A stretch of 64,000 bases of DNA from IMG/VR virus record IMGVR_UViG_3300001041_000012, positions 43,967 to 107,966 of that record; one strand, 5' to 3'. Position numbers and translations under genes: made by a program. Positions within the stretch are counted from its first letter, which is position 1. Each line of letters begins with the position of its first letter. The notes below the pieces were generated by a model. The model had not been told where the DNA came from. It saw only the letters and a list, made by a program, of their open reading frames with translations, and ran no database searches. Positions 32,711 through 40,271 of the stretch are shown piece by piece. The DNA comes from a virus.

Positions 32711-33830
32711 AGAATTTAAGCAACAGTCTGATTGCACCGACCGCGCCGTCGAAGTTCCAGCTTGATGGTGTACCATATTGCTTCGCTTTATAGGTAATGG
32801 TTACAGTACCTCTGTTAACTGCATCAGCAGTATAACCGATAAAACCCTTAAGATGATTAATCGTGCAAGCGGCCGTAACGTCAACGCCACCAACCTTAAT
32901 AATAACAGAGCCTTCAATAAGGTTTTTCTGCGGAGCAACAAAGGTGAAGAGCGAACCAACTAGAACACCTACTGGGATTTCGGCCATCTCGCGATCTGTA
33001 AATAAGGTATTTGACATATGAGCGCCATCATTGATGCCCTTGACACCGGTTTGAGTCGTTGTCATGTCGGACCAATAGCCCGTCATATCATTAGTTCCAT
33101 TACGGTATCCGTCAACCAAGTCTGGATCAAACGGATAACCTGCTTCACTTGGAGCAGAATAACCAAGCTTATTAATAAAGACATCGTCTTGTTGCTTGGC
33201 GGATTCATTCCACATAGCCCATTCTAACCAGCTCTTTGGCGATCCTTCGTCTTCAATACCAAGAACTTGACCGATAATGTCTTGAGGCAAGTCAGTAGCA
33301 GGATCCCATTTCATAACGCGACCAAGAGAAAATTCACCAGCACCACCAAGGTCTGTCGCCTTAATGCAGCGCAGACGGTCTCCGGCTTTGATGTTCCCTA
33401 CGGCAAAACCCCAGGGAACTTCAGGAAGTTCGACTTTGGAGTTCGGAGCATTTGTAAAGAGCGGAAGCTCTACGTACTCGCGAGTGATAATTGTGGGCTG
33501 ATTATCATAGAAGCGGTCCTCTACTCGACGGATCAAACTAAATGGAGTCATGCCGATTGTTGGCAGAATTCCATCAGCAATTGTAATCTCAGGAATCTGA
33601 CGCCCGGTATCATAATCCTTACCGGTTTTACCAGTTGCAGCGATCATTAGTCCTTTAGAAATTACGACATCCTGCAGTGCGCCATACCAGCCATAATATG
33701 GATAAGTCATAAGTGTTGGTAGTCCTTCTTTGACTAACCATTTTTCAGCCGGTGAATCACCACCGGATACTACGAGTTTAGTATTACTAGGCATTTGATT
33801 GCGTAATTTTGCACCCTCAAAAAGAGCCAT
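32709..33830 (-). CDS. Probable head decoration or capsid-associated protein
   Basis: 373 residues, ATG 33830 after AAGGAGG. It starts MALFEGAKLRNQMPSNTKL and has a central beta region with NIKAGDRLRCIKATDLGGAG, SLGRVMKWDPATDLPQDIIGQVLGI, and a C-terminal Ig-like segment (SVIIKVGGVDVTAACTIN, GTVTITYKAKQYGTP). Proteins with such beta-barrel and Ig parts, coded between protease and major capsid protein, usually decorate or cement the capsid. The SLGRVM..D..D...IIGQVLGI pattern is typical of decoration-type barrels. Similar to none I can name. A second capsid-like protein is the alternative. Confidence 0.55.
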   Translation of the reverse strand: MALFEGAKLRNQMPSNTKLVVSGGDSPAEKWLVKEGLPTLMTYPYYGWYGALQDVVISKGLMIAATGKTGKDYDTGRQIPEITIADGILPTIGMTPFSLIRRVEDRFYDNQPTIITREYVELPLFTNAPNSKVELPEVPWGFAVGNIKAGDRLRCIKATDLGGAGEFSLGRVMKWDPATDLPQDIIGQVLGIEDEGSPKSWLEWAMWNESAKQQDDVFINKLGYSAPSEAGYPFDPDLVDGYRNGTNDMTGYWSDMTTTQTGVKGINDGAHMSNTLFTDREMAEIPVGVLVGSLFTFVAPQKNLIEGSVIIKVGGVDVTAACTINHLKGFIGYTADAVNRGTVTITYKAKQYGTPSSWNFDGAVGAIRLLLKF

Positions 33831-33848
33831 GGATTTACCTCCTTACAT

Positions 33849-35183
33849 TTAGACCGTTTTGGTCAGATAAGATACAACCGTATTTGCATACTCTTCAAGT
33901 GTTGGAATATGCGGAACTTGAGGTTTAGCGGTTGTGGATTCAAGCGTCGATTGACCGGCGGCATCCGCCAGAGTAACAGGTTGAATAACGCGTACAGGTT
34001 GTTCAGTAAGCAAGACTGTTAGACCGTCATTGAGTGCTTGCGCATTCTCTTTGATATGGTTTGCAATGAGGTCGTCACGTTTATCGTTGGCTTCTTTACC
34101 TAAATGAATCTTTAGATCTACAACTCGTTCAGCAAGTAGCCGATGTGAATATGTAGCTAGACTAACGTTTTGTTTAAGCATCGAAGCGCTTTCTTCACTT
34201 GCAACACGTAACTCGTCAGTAAGTCGAGTTACATCAGCCTGAGTCTGGGTAAGACTCTGGCGACTTACTTCATGTTCTTGTGTTGCAGTGGCAAGTTTAG
34301 CTTCAAGAACAGTAATCTGTTCTTGAAGACTAGCTACTAGCTCCGGAGTAATTTCTTCAGTTGTTACTGCAGGAACTACAGGTGGAACATCAGTTACTAC
34401 CGGAATGACAGGTGGTACTTCAGGAACACCCTCTGCAACTACAGGAATTACTGGCGGAGTAGCTAAAGCCGTAACTTGGTCTAAGATGGTTGGATCGATT
34501 ACAGTTTCATCAGTCACCAAGATTATCCTCCCTTCTTCAGTTTGACTATCCTTAACGGAATCTTGAACTTTATGGCCAATAACTTGCGAATGCACATCGG
34601 CTGGCATGTTGACAAAGCTAATTTCATCAAATTCCATTTCTCCGATAATGTAATAACACTTTTGACCTTCGTAGGTATTACCCTTCCAGTGACCGCAATA
34701 CTCTTCAACGACGTTTTTACCGCAGATTGAACATCTTGCTTCATTAGTTGTAGCACCAATAGAAAGGGTTTTATATCGACCATCAAGGACTTTTTGAATT
34801 GCGTCCGAGTCGGTGATAAGCAAATCGAGAGCAATACATTTAACACCATCTATGAGTTTCGAATCGGTAAAGTTAGAACTCTTTACCCTGCCAAGAGGCT
34901 CTGTATAACTACTATGATTCTTAAGAACCGGCTTGTCATAGATATCAGTCCAAGTACCGGCGCTAGATTCTAGTCGATTAGCAGGATACATCGTGTTATT
35001 CTTAGTCATCTTAGCGTGAATCGCTTCGACGGTCACGAGTAACTTCTTAGGGTTCTCGCTTGTTCCGCTTTTAGCAGCATCCGTTAGAGCACTAGGATTA
35101 CCGGATTCGTTGAGCATTTGCTTAATCTCTAGGACTTCTGTTAAACAGAAGCGTCCTTCTTTAAGCTCAAAGGGTTTGCTCAA
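33849..35183 (-). CDS. Prohead protease fused to a scaffold-like coiled coil
   Basis: About 444 residues from TTG 35183, nine bases after AAGGAGG; the longer frame would run 50 bases into the portal gene without a ribosome site. Residues ~40-190 look like a prohead serine protease: conserved histidine in LKNHSSYTEPLGRVK (~90) and likely nucleophile in RYKTLSIGA (~139). Between ~149 and ~178 lies a zinc-binding insertion (CSICG, then CGHW and a later cysteine). Residues ~230-290 are Pro/Val/Thr-rich, and ~290-370 is a clear coiled coil (LQEQITVLEAKLATAT, RLTDELRVASEE). Protease-scaffold fusions drive shell assembly and then self-degrade. Coordinates between portal and capsid genes fit. Confidence 0.75.
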   Translation of the reverse strand: MSKPFELKEGRFCLTEVLEIKQMLNESGNPSALTDAAKSGTSENPKKLLVTVEAIHAKMTKNNTMYPANRLESSAGTWTDIYDKPVLKNHSSYTEPLGRVKSSNFTDSKLIDGVKCIALDLLITDSDAIQKVLDGRYKTLSIGATTNEARCSICGKNVVEEYCGHWKGNTYEGQKCYYIIGEMEFDEISFVNMPADVHSQVIGHKVQDSVKDSQTEEGRIILVTDETVIDPTILDQVTALATPPVIPVVAEGVPEVPPVIPVVTDVPPVVPAVTTEEITPELVASLQEQITVLEAKLATATQEHEVSRQSLTQTQADVTRLTDELRVASEESASMLKQNVSLATYSHRLLAERVVDLKIHLGKEANDKRDDLIANHIKENAQALNDGLTVLLTEQPVRVIQPVTLADAAGQSTLESTTAKPQVPHIPTLEEYANTVVSYLTKTV

Positions 35184-37032
35184 ACTCGTCCACCTCCTTA
35201 TTTGAACCATTGATACCAATAATGTCAGTTAAACGATTTTCCATAACCCTAAATAATGAACTAATAGTTTCTGATGCTTCATTCAGTTTATTAGAACCTT
35301 GTGTTTCAACTAGCAATTTAATCGTAGTATCATGAATCTGTGCTAACATTCTCTTGATACTAATCTGTGTTGTTGAAGTAATTGCTCCATTAAATTCAAT
35401 TGTGACATCATTTAACCGTTGTTCTGTATGTTTAACAGTAAGCGTAACGTCCTTAAGAAGTGCAGCGTTGTTACGTTTATCTGAGCTAGGATTATCAAGG
35501 TAATCAAAGTAGTTCTTAGCAATGATTTTTAAGCCTTCGCTAAGAAGCGTATACTCGTTTTCCATAGCTGTCTCATAAGCGGTCTTTTGTTTCTTCTTCA
35601 CAGGTTTCTTCGGTGATTTAGAACCAGGTCTTGTTTTAGGCTTAGGAGCATTCTTTTTAGCAGCCGGACTTGTTGATGTTGCTGGTGCGACTGCGGCTTT
35701 AGCAGCGGCCGTGGCTTCAACTGTTGGGATTGTTACCATGTTTAAGAACATGAAAGATTCATCGAGTATTGGATCGAAACCAAGGCGTACGCGCATTTCG
35801 TTTTGATCAATTGAATTATGTTCATAAAGGTAAACGGCTTGATTCTCGAATTTGATCTGAGCATCAAGATCGATTTCTTTAAAGACAAACCGAACGTCAT
35901 CGTCCGGATTTAAAACCGGATCGTAGCCGCCTTCCATTAAGAGTTCCTTAATCATAGACTCATTTGTGAAAGCTGCAATAATCGTCTGCATGGCCTTGAC
36001 CCTATCAATAAAGTCAGTCGTCATGTTGTCTGATGTACCACGATTCGCAGCCCCTCCACGTCCGAAGAGTGTTTCAGGAACACCAAGACCAGAGAAAACC
36101 CGCGACTCAAAGTGTTTAAGATACGGTTGAGCATCGATAATCTGATCTGATGCAATCGCCTTGATATTGACTCTTTCAGAGGTAATAAGTCCTCCTTCAA
36201 GTTCCATACTTTCAATGGCGAGCTTCACATCATCAACTTCTGGATCATCGGCAGGTTCTTCTTGAGTACCTACTTGAATGTGATGAAAGGGGTAAAGGTT
36301 CCGATAAATCATACGTAGGATATTCTCTTCTGCCTGACGTAAGGCTCTGATATCATCTAATACCGGAAACAGAAAACTCTGCCCAAAGGCATAACCTTTC
36401 TCACGTCGATAATACATATGGATGACATCTTCAGGCTTAAATTTAACCGGCTTACCTTGACCTCCTTGAGCTTCTTGTTGCCATGCCTTAACGGTGCCAA
36501 ACTGGTCACGATTGACACTAACCGTAAGCATATTTAGTGGAAAGTATCCGGCTACCGGCATTCCACCGGCAACCCCCTGGATAGCAATGCCTTGAGGTAG
36601 TGGTTGTCCATTTTTAACTCGCGCCTTAACAATGACCGTATTAGAATACTTAACGACATCTTCAGCGATTTCGATAAAGAGTTGCTCTGTTGGAATCTGA
36701 GTTGATTCGGCAATTAACTTAAATCGTGTTCGTATGTAATCGATAGCATCTGCGTTGTTTCCCGTAAGATCCCATCCAGCTTTAAACATAAGCTCTATGT
36801 ATTTATCACACGCAACACGAACATAAGATTCCGTATTATAAGCTTTACTTATTAAGTTCAAGTCAAACTCTGGACCAGAAAAGTCTCTCCCATTAGCGCC
36901 ACCCGTAACTAAAGCAAGTTTCTTGATGATGGACTGTTTAGGATCACGTTTCGCACCACCGCCCTTACTAGGTGTGCTAACAGGAGCTTCACTTATTCCG
37001 AGCCAGGTTTGAATCATGGATCTAACACCCAC
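35167..37032 (-). CDS. Portal protein
   Basis: 621 residues, GTG start at 37032 after GAGGTG. Sequence features of phage portals are plain: a wing/clip segment FPLNMLTVSVNRDQFGTVKAW, the FKPEDVIHMYYRREKGYAFGQS block, a stem helix region with IRALRQAEENILRMIYRN, the GLGVPETLFGRGGAANRGTS loop, and KEIDLDAQIKFENQAVYLYEHNSIDQNEMR towards the crown. Residues ~460-500 form a Lys/Pro/Ala-rich linker, followed by a ~110-residue helical C-terminal domain. The dodecameric portal is the DNA gate at the head vertex and docks the terminase. Its last 17 bases overlap the start of the protease gene and contain that gene's ribosome site, so the two are coupled. Confidence 0.9.
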   Translation of the reverse strand: MGVRSMIQTWLGISEAPVSTPSKGGGAKRDPKQSIIKKLALVTGGANGRDFSGPEFDLNLISKAYNTESYVRVACDKYIELMFKAGWDLTGNNADAIDYIRTRFKLIAESTQIPTEQLFIEIAEDVVKYSNTVIVKARVKNGQPLPQGIAIQGVAGGMPVAGYFPLNMLTVSVNRDQFGTVKAWQQEAQGGQGKPVKFKPEDVIHMYYRREKGYAFGQSFLFPVLDDIRALRQAEENILRMIYRNLYPFHHIQVGTQEEPADDPEVDDVKLAIESMELEGGLITSERVNIKAIASDQIIDAQPYLKHFESRVFSGLGVPETLFGRGGAANRGTSDNMTTDFIDRVKAMQTIIAAFTNESMIKELLMEGGYDPVLNPDDDVRFVFKEIDLDAQIKFENQAVYLYEHNSIDQNEMRVRLGFDPILDESFMFLNMVTIPTVEATAAAKAAVAPATSTSPAAKKNAPKPKTRPGSKSPKKPVKKKQKTAYETAMENEYTLLSEGLKIIAKNYFDYLDNPSSDKRNNAALLKDVTLTVKHTEQRLNDVTIEFNGAITSTTQISIKRMLAQIHDTTIKLLVETQGSNKLNEASETISSLFRVMENRLTDIIGINGSNKEVDEFEQTL

Positions 37033-37061
37033 TTCATCACCTCGCTTTATTGGACTACTAA

Positions 37062-37391
37062 TTACTTATTGACGTGTTGGGCTTTTGCCATATTGGCACT
37101 TGAGAGACTTTGAAGAATCTTAACGATTTCATGTAGGTAGTTACCGCCTCGACTAACTAATATTCCTGCAAGCAGGATTCCGGCATAATATTGAACACCG
37201 TTTCCGCCGAGCAAATCAAAGTTCGTAGCAAGTGACGTTACGATACCGACAATGACAGAAATGCCAAACTTAATTCTGTCATCAGTAATACTAAAAATGT
37301 TCTTTAAGATCTCAACCGTTGCCTCTGTAACAAAGGCCAAACCGATAAGATTCGTTAAGATAGAAATTAACATATCCGTTGAAATACTCAC
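37062..37391 (-). CDS. Small membrane protein, holin-like
   Basis: 109 residues, GTG start at 37391 behind GGGAGGTG. Hydrophobic segments near 5-25 (LISILTNLIGLAFVTEATV), 42-60 (ISVIVGIVTSLATNFDLL) and 68-82 (YAGILLAGILVS) suggest two or three membrane helices and a short amphipathic tail. It lies two genes downstream of the amidase and one downstream of another holin-like protein, so a role in lysis timing or endolysin release is likely. Phages often carry two such membrane proteins with antagonistic roles. Confidence 0.6.
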   Translation of the reverse strand: MSISTDMLISILTNLIGLAFVTEATVEILKNIFSITDDRIKFGISVIVGIVTSLATNFDLLGGNGVQYYAGILLAGILVSRGGNYLHEIVKILQSLSSANMAKAQHVNK

Positions 37392-37445
37392 AATATAACA
37401 CCTCCCATTAAGACTCTCTATTCATATATAAACAGGGAAGAATGG

Positions 37446-37494
37446 TCATTTTGTAGCATTTAGATAATGAGTTAAAATAAATATTACAAAATGA
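37446..37494. promoter_or_regulatory. 10-base inverted repeat in the lysis-to-portal gap
   Basis: TCATTTTGTA (37446-37455) is repeated inverted at 37485-37494, with 29 A/T-rich bases between. It sits in a 115-base gap between the two holin-like genes. It might be an operator or hairpin. The gap also contains A/T-rich runs usable as a late promoter, but no consensus -35 or -10 pair is visible. Confidence 0.4.
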
Positions 37495-37507
37495 ATGTTA
37501 TCTGTAA

Positions 37508-37948
37508 CTAATAACCAGCGGGCGCTTCGGAAGGACCGGGTAAATCATTAACAACAGGCTCGACGATTGTGAGTCCGGCCTCTTTGACGATTTGTTTAGC
37601 AGCATGTAATCGTTCATCGATTCTCTTTTGAACTTCAACATCGGCTTTTGACTTAGCGTCTTTATAGATATTATTAGCTAAACCATCCATGGTTTGTTTC
37701 GAAACAACGAAACGTATCCATTTAGGTAAATGATCATAGGATTTATCCACGACGAATTTCATCGCTTCAAGACCTGTCTCGAAGGCTAACTCTTCAGCTT
37801 GCTTAGCAACCCGAAGCATAAACTTCAGGGAGATCTCTTTAGCCTTAGATATCGCAAAGGCGCGAATACCGGCAATAATCGTACCACCGAGAATAGCGCC
37901 CCATGCTCCATTTAGTTGAACAAGTATATGGGTAAGTATTTCATACAT
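37508..37948 (-). CDS. Holin, LL-H-like type
   Basis: 146 residues, ATG 37948 seven bases after GGAGG. One predicted membrane segment (GAWGAILGGTIIAGIRAFAI, ~13-32) is followed by a long charged helical region with AKQAEELAFETGLEAMKFVVDK. A single N-terminal membrane helix plus an AxQAEExxxxxGxxAxxxV helix is the pattern I associate with the LL-H family of phage holins. The stop codon of the amidase gene lies one base upstream, so amidase and holin form a lysis cassette. Confidence 0.6.
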   Translation of the reverse strand: MYEILTHILVQLNGAWGAILGGTIIAGIRAFAISKAKEISLKFMLRVAKQAEELAFETGLEAMKFVVDKSYDHLPKWIRFVVSKQTMDGLANNIYKDAKSKADVEVQKRIDERLHAAKQIVKEAGLTIVEPVVNDLPGPSEAPAGY

Positions 37949-37949
37949 A

Positions 37950-38825
37950 TTACCTACCTCCGTTATGGATATAAGTTAATACTTGAAGTGCTGTATCAAC
38001 ACGGTCCGTTCCGGACAAATGCTTGTCCGATTTAATTTGACTACCATTAAGGAGATATTGACCTACCGTTCCTCCAACTGTGATAATGCGAGTCGCAACA
38101 TCTAAATCTGCCTTAGTTACACTCTCCAGGGCAATACTAATTCCACTGGTAACGTATGCCATATAATAAGCAGAATGGACATCGACGGCATATTCATAGA
38201 TAACAATCGTTCCCACTTTATTCACCTCCGTTACTGGAGTTGGTACTGGCACGGGTCGCGATTCATTATAAGTGATACCCAGATAATCACAAATTCCTTG
38301 AGCATGGCCAACCGCGATAGCCTGACGAAAATTAGGATCACTTAATTTACGAGCATCACTTGGTGTATCGATAAATCCACTTTCAGTCAAGATGGCTGGA
38401 GCGTTTGTGTATTTTAACACGTAATCATTCGCAGTTTTAACTCCGCGGTTTGACCAACCACATTGAGAGACTAATCGAGATAAGACGGATTTAGCTAATT
38501 TCTCTGCGCGGCCGCCCGTAGAAACAACCCAAACTTCAGACCCAGTGCCGCCGCCTGCGTTAATGTGAATTGATACATAGAGATCAACATTTGCATTATT
38601 AGCAATATCACATCGTGCTTTTAATGATCCCGATACAGAACTATAATTCCCAGGAACTTTTTCACCAGTTCTTGTCATAACAACTTCAATACCGTTAGCC
38701 TCAAGAAGAGGCTTAAGACGTAGTCCAATATCGAGTGTTAGGTCCTGCTCAAAAAGACCACAACCCTGAGCACCTGTATCAATACCAGACTTATTATGAC
38801 CTGGGTCAATACATATCTTAGGCAT
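37950..38825 (-). CDS. Endolysin: N-acetylmuramoyl-L-alanine amidase (Amidase_3) with cell-wall-binding tail
   Basis: 291 residues. Residues 1-180 are a zinc amidase that cuts the bond between muramic acid and L-alanine in peptidoglycan: CIDPGHN with zinc ligand H10, E26 in GLFEQD, H87 in SIHINA and catalytic E148 in LTESGF. After a Pro/Val linker (~187-195) the last ~95 residues end in LSGTDRVDTALQVL, close to the R-xSGxDRxxTA pattern of CWB2 cell-wall-binding repeats, which suggests an S-layer-type secondary polymer as anchor. No signal peptide, so release needs the holin. Start ATG 38825 after GAGGTG. Enzyme call strong; CWB2-like tail moderate. Confidence 0.9.
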   Translation of the reverse strand: MPKICIDPGHNKSGIDTGAQGCGLFEQDLTLDIGLRLKPLLEANGIEVVMTRTGEKVPGNYSSVSGSLKARCDIANNANVDLYVSIHINAGGGTGSEVWVVSTGGRAEKLAKSVLSRLVSQCGWSNRGVKTANDYVLKYTNAPAILTESGFIDTPSDARKLSDPNFRQAIAVGHAQGICDYLGITYNESRPVPVPTPVTEVNKVGTIVIYEYAVDVHSAYYMAYVTSGISIALESVTKADLDVATRIITVGGTVGQYLLNGSQIKSDKHLSGTDRVDTALQVLTYIHNGGR

Positions 38826-38837
38826 TTAAATCACCTC

Positions 38838-38939
38838 TTATTTTGTTTTAGGAGTTTTAACGGTGTTGGGATTAGGTTTTGATGGACGTAATCCAACAAG
38901 ACCATACATAACATTTTCATAATCCGATTCTTTGCTCAT
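38838..38939 (-). CDS. Very small protein (33 residues)
   Basis: ATG 38939 lies eight bases after GGAGTG. It encodes MSKESDYENVMYGLVGLRPS followed by a Pro/Lys/Thr tail. No similarity recognised. Short proteins at this place, between fibre genes and lysis genes, occur in many Gram-positive phages (XkdX-like), but the typical XkdX motif is not evident here. Confidence 0.5.
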   Translation of the reverse strand: MSKESDYENVMYGLVGLRPSKPNPNTVKTPKTK

Positions 38940-38959
38940 ATGTAAACACTCCATTCGTA

Positions 38960-39130
38960 TTAGATTTTAACCTTACGTTTTTTACCAGGCCGGTTAGGGG
39001 TTAGGATGCATTTTGTCATCCATCCTTTGATCTCATAAAGTTCCTTCTCGCATCTACGTACGCAGGTATCTTTAATAAAACAATAGCAACATTTGATTTT
39101 AACTTCTTCAGGAATTGATAACTTAGCCAT
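38960..39130 (-). CDS. Small cysteine-rich basic protein
   Basis: 56 residues, ATG 39130 behind GGAGGGGAGAG, a strong ribosome site. Five cysteines: CCYC at ~14-17, then C at ~23, ~27 and ~41, which could bind one zinc. The C-terminus is strongly basic (PGKKRKVKI). It might bind nucleic acid or serve as a small assembly factor. Function unknown. Confidence 0.55.
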   Translation of the reverse strand: MAKLSIPEEVKIKCCYCFIKDTCVRRCEKELYEIKGWMTKCILTPNRPGKKRKVKI

Positions 39131-39160
39131 ACTCTCCCCTCCTCTCTAAAGCATTATAGA

Positions 39161-39655
39161 TTACCAGTGAATTGCATTTATTTCACTCTCAGAGTTGAGA
39201 GATAAAACGTAAACTTTGAGTTGCCAATAACGTGCAATTTTACCAAGCTTACTTACAGCAACATCGTCAACTACCGCATACCATTCTTCACGAGTATGCG
39301 GAATAGGGCCAATGTCATCTGTCTTCCAGTAAATTGTATCAATAGAAGGATTTCTCGTTAAGATAGCGTCCTGTTCATTGAAGTTAATTTGATCCTTATA
39401 ACTAAAACCATAATGATGACCATTCGATGCTATGAATCCGGATAAGATATCGTTTTCACAAGCTTCGTCAAGTTCATTAAGTTTATCTTTACGAACCACT
39501 TCAATCCATGCTTGATCAAGTTGCTCTTGTGTTGGTTGTGGATCTGATATATTCCATTGATCTATGTAGGCTCCCTCTCCATCGTCTCGAACAAGAATGT
39601 CTTTCATCATACAAGTATTAGGAAATAGATAAATTAAGGCTCGTGCTAAATTCAT
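39161..39655 (-). CDS. Putative tail fibre assembly / XkdW-like protein
   Basis: About 164 residues from ATG 39655, ten bases after AAGGAG (an ATG nine bases upstream abuts that site too closely). The layout is that of small fibre-associated proteins: an N-terminal strand pair, a PQPTQEQLDQAWIEVVR helix, KLNELDEACENDILSGFI, then GHHYGFSYKDQINFNEQ and a C-terminal KIARYWQLKVYVLSL helix. This second part resembles the DUF4376-type domain found in fibre assembly proteins. It follows two fibre-type genes, consistent with chaperoning or capping them. Confidence 0.55.
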   Translation of the reverse strand: MNLARALIYLFPNTCMMKDILVRDDGEGAYIDQWNISDPQPTQEQLDQAWIEVVRKDKLNELDEACENDILSGFIASNGHHYGFSYKDQINFNEQDAILTRNPSIDTIYWKTDDIGPIPHTREEWYAVVDDVAVSKLGKIARYWQLKVYVLSLNSESEINAIHW

Positions 39656-39669
39656 AATTGTCATTCTCC

Positions 39670-40224
39670 TTACGAGGTCTTAATTCCATTAAAGTAAGTT
39701 AAATCAGGTCCGTAGGTAACATCGGTTCCATCACTTGTATAACAATAGACTTCAACGTAATCGCCTGCTTTAAGCTTTATAGTTGCCGTACCAGACGAAG
39801 CATGGGTTGTAACGGTTATTTTTGATGATGCTGTTTGATCAAAAACCTGGGCCTTACTCGATCCATTAACATAAAGACTAGCACGCACTCTATTGGCAGG
39901 AGCGTCCGATGACCATTCGATGGATAAACTAAAGGTATATGTTCCATCGCTCAAAGCAACGAAACGCGATTGACTTAAGTTAAATTCGTTTAACATGTCA
40001 TAAATTTCTGTATTAAATGTTACCTTAGTCCATGTGTTTGTGTTAATAGCTTGAATTGTTGTCGCTTTGTAAACAGAGAAACCAGACATTGTTTGTAAAT
40101 CCAATTGTTCTGGTAAGATTGATTTAGGTTTAATATGACGAGATTCGATGGCTAAATCATCAATATCATCTGAAGTAATTCCTCGGTCTTTAATCTCTTT
40201 TCCTGGGATTTGTTGTAGTGGCAT
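39670..40224 (-). CDS. Fibre tip / receptor-binding protein with C1q-like head
   Basis: 184 residues, ATG 40224 after AAGGGGAG. Residues 1-45 (GKEIKDRGITSDDIDDLAIE, SRHIKPKSILPEQLDL) are the short attachment repeat seen at fibre N-termini. Residues ~55-182 have a C1q/TNF-like jelly-roll pattern: TWTKVTFNTEIYD, SRFVALSDGTYTFSLSIEWS, RASLYVNGSSKAQVF, then TIKLKAGDYVEVYCY. Such trimeric heads bind sugars or surface proteins. The gene follows the long coiled-coil fibre gene, separated by a perfect palindrome. Confidence 0.6.
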   Translation of the reverse strand: MPLQQIPGKEIKDRGITSDDIDDLAIESRHIKPKSILPEQLDLQTMSGFSVYKATTIQAINTNTWTKVTFNTEIYDMLNEFNLSQSRFVALSDGTYTFSLSIEWSSDAPANRVRASLYVNGSSKAQVFDQTASSKITVTTHASSGTATIKLKAGDYVEVYCYTSDGTDVTYGPDLTYFNGIKTS

Positions 40225-40237
40225 TATAATCTCCCCT

Positions 40238-40267
40238 TAAAGGAGAGAGATTAATCTCTCTCCTTTA
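40238..40267 (-). other. 30-base perfect palindrome between fibre genes
   Basis: 40238-40267 equals its own reverse complement (starts TAAAGGAGAGAGA). It would form a long hairpin between the long fibre gene and the fibre tip gene. Because one arm contains AGGAGAG, folding could also hide or compete with ribosome sites nearby. Confidence 0.7.
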
Positions 40268-40271
40268 TTAA

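Noticed and set aside
35184-35219. Longer protease start (ATG) inside the portal gene
   Set aside because: No ribosome site; the strong AAGGAGG is at the right distance for TTG 35183.
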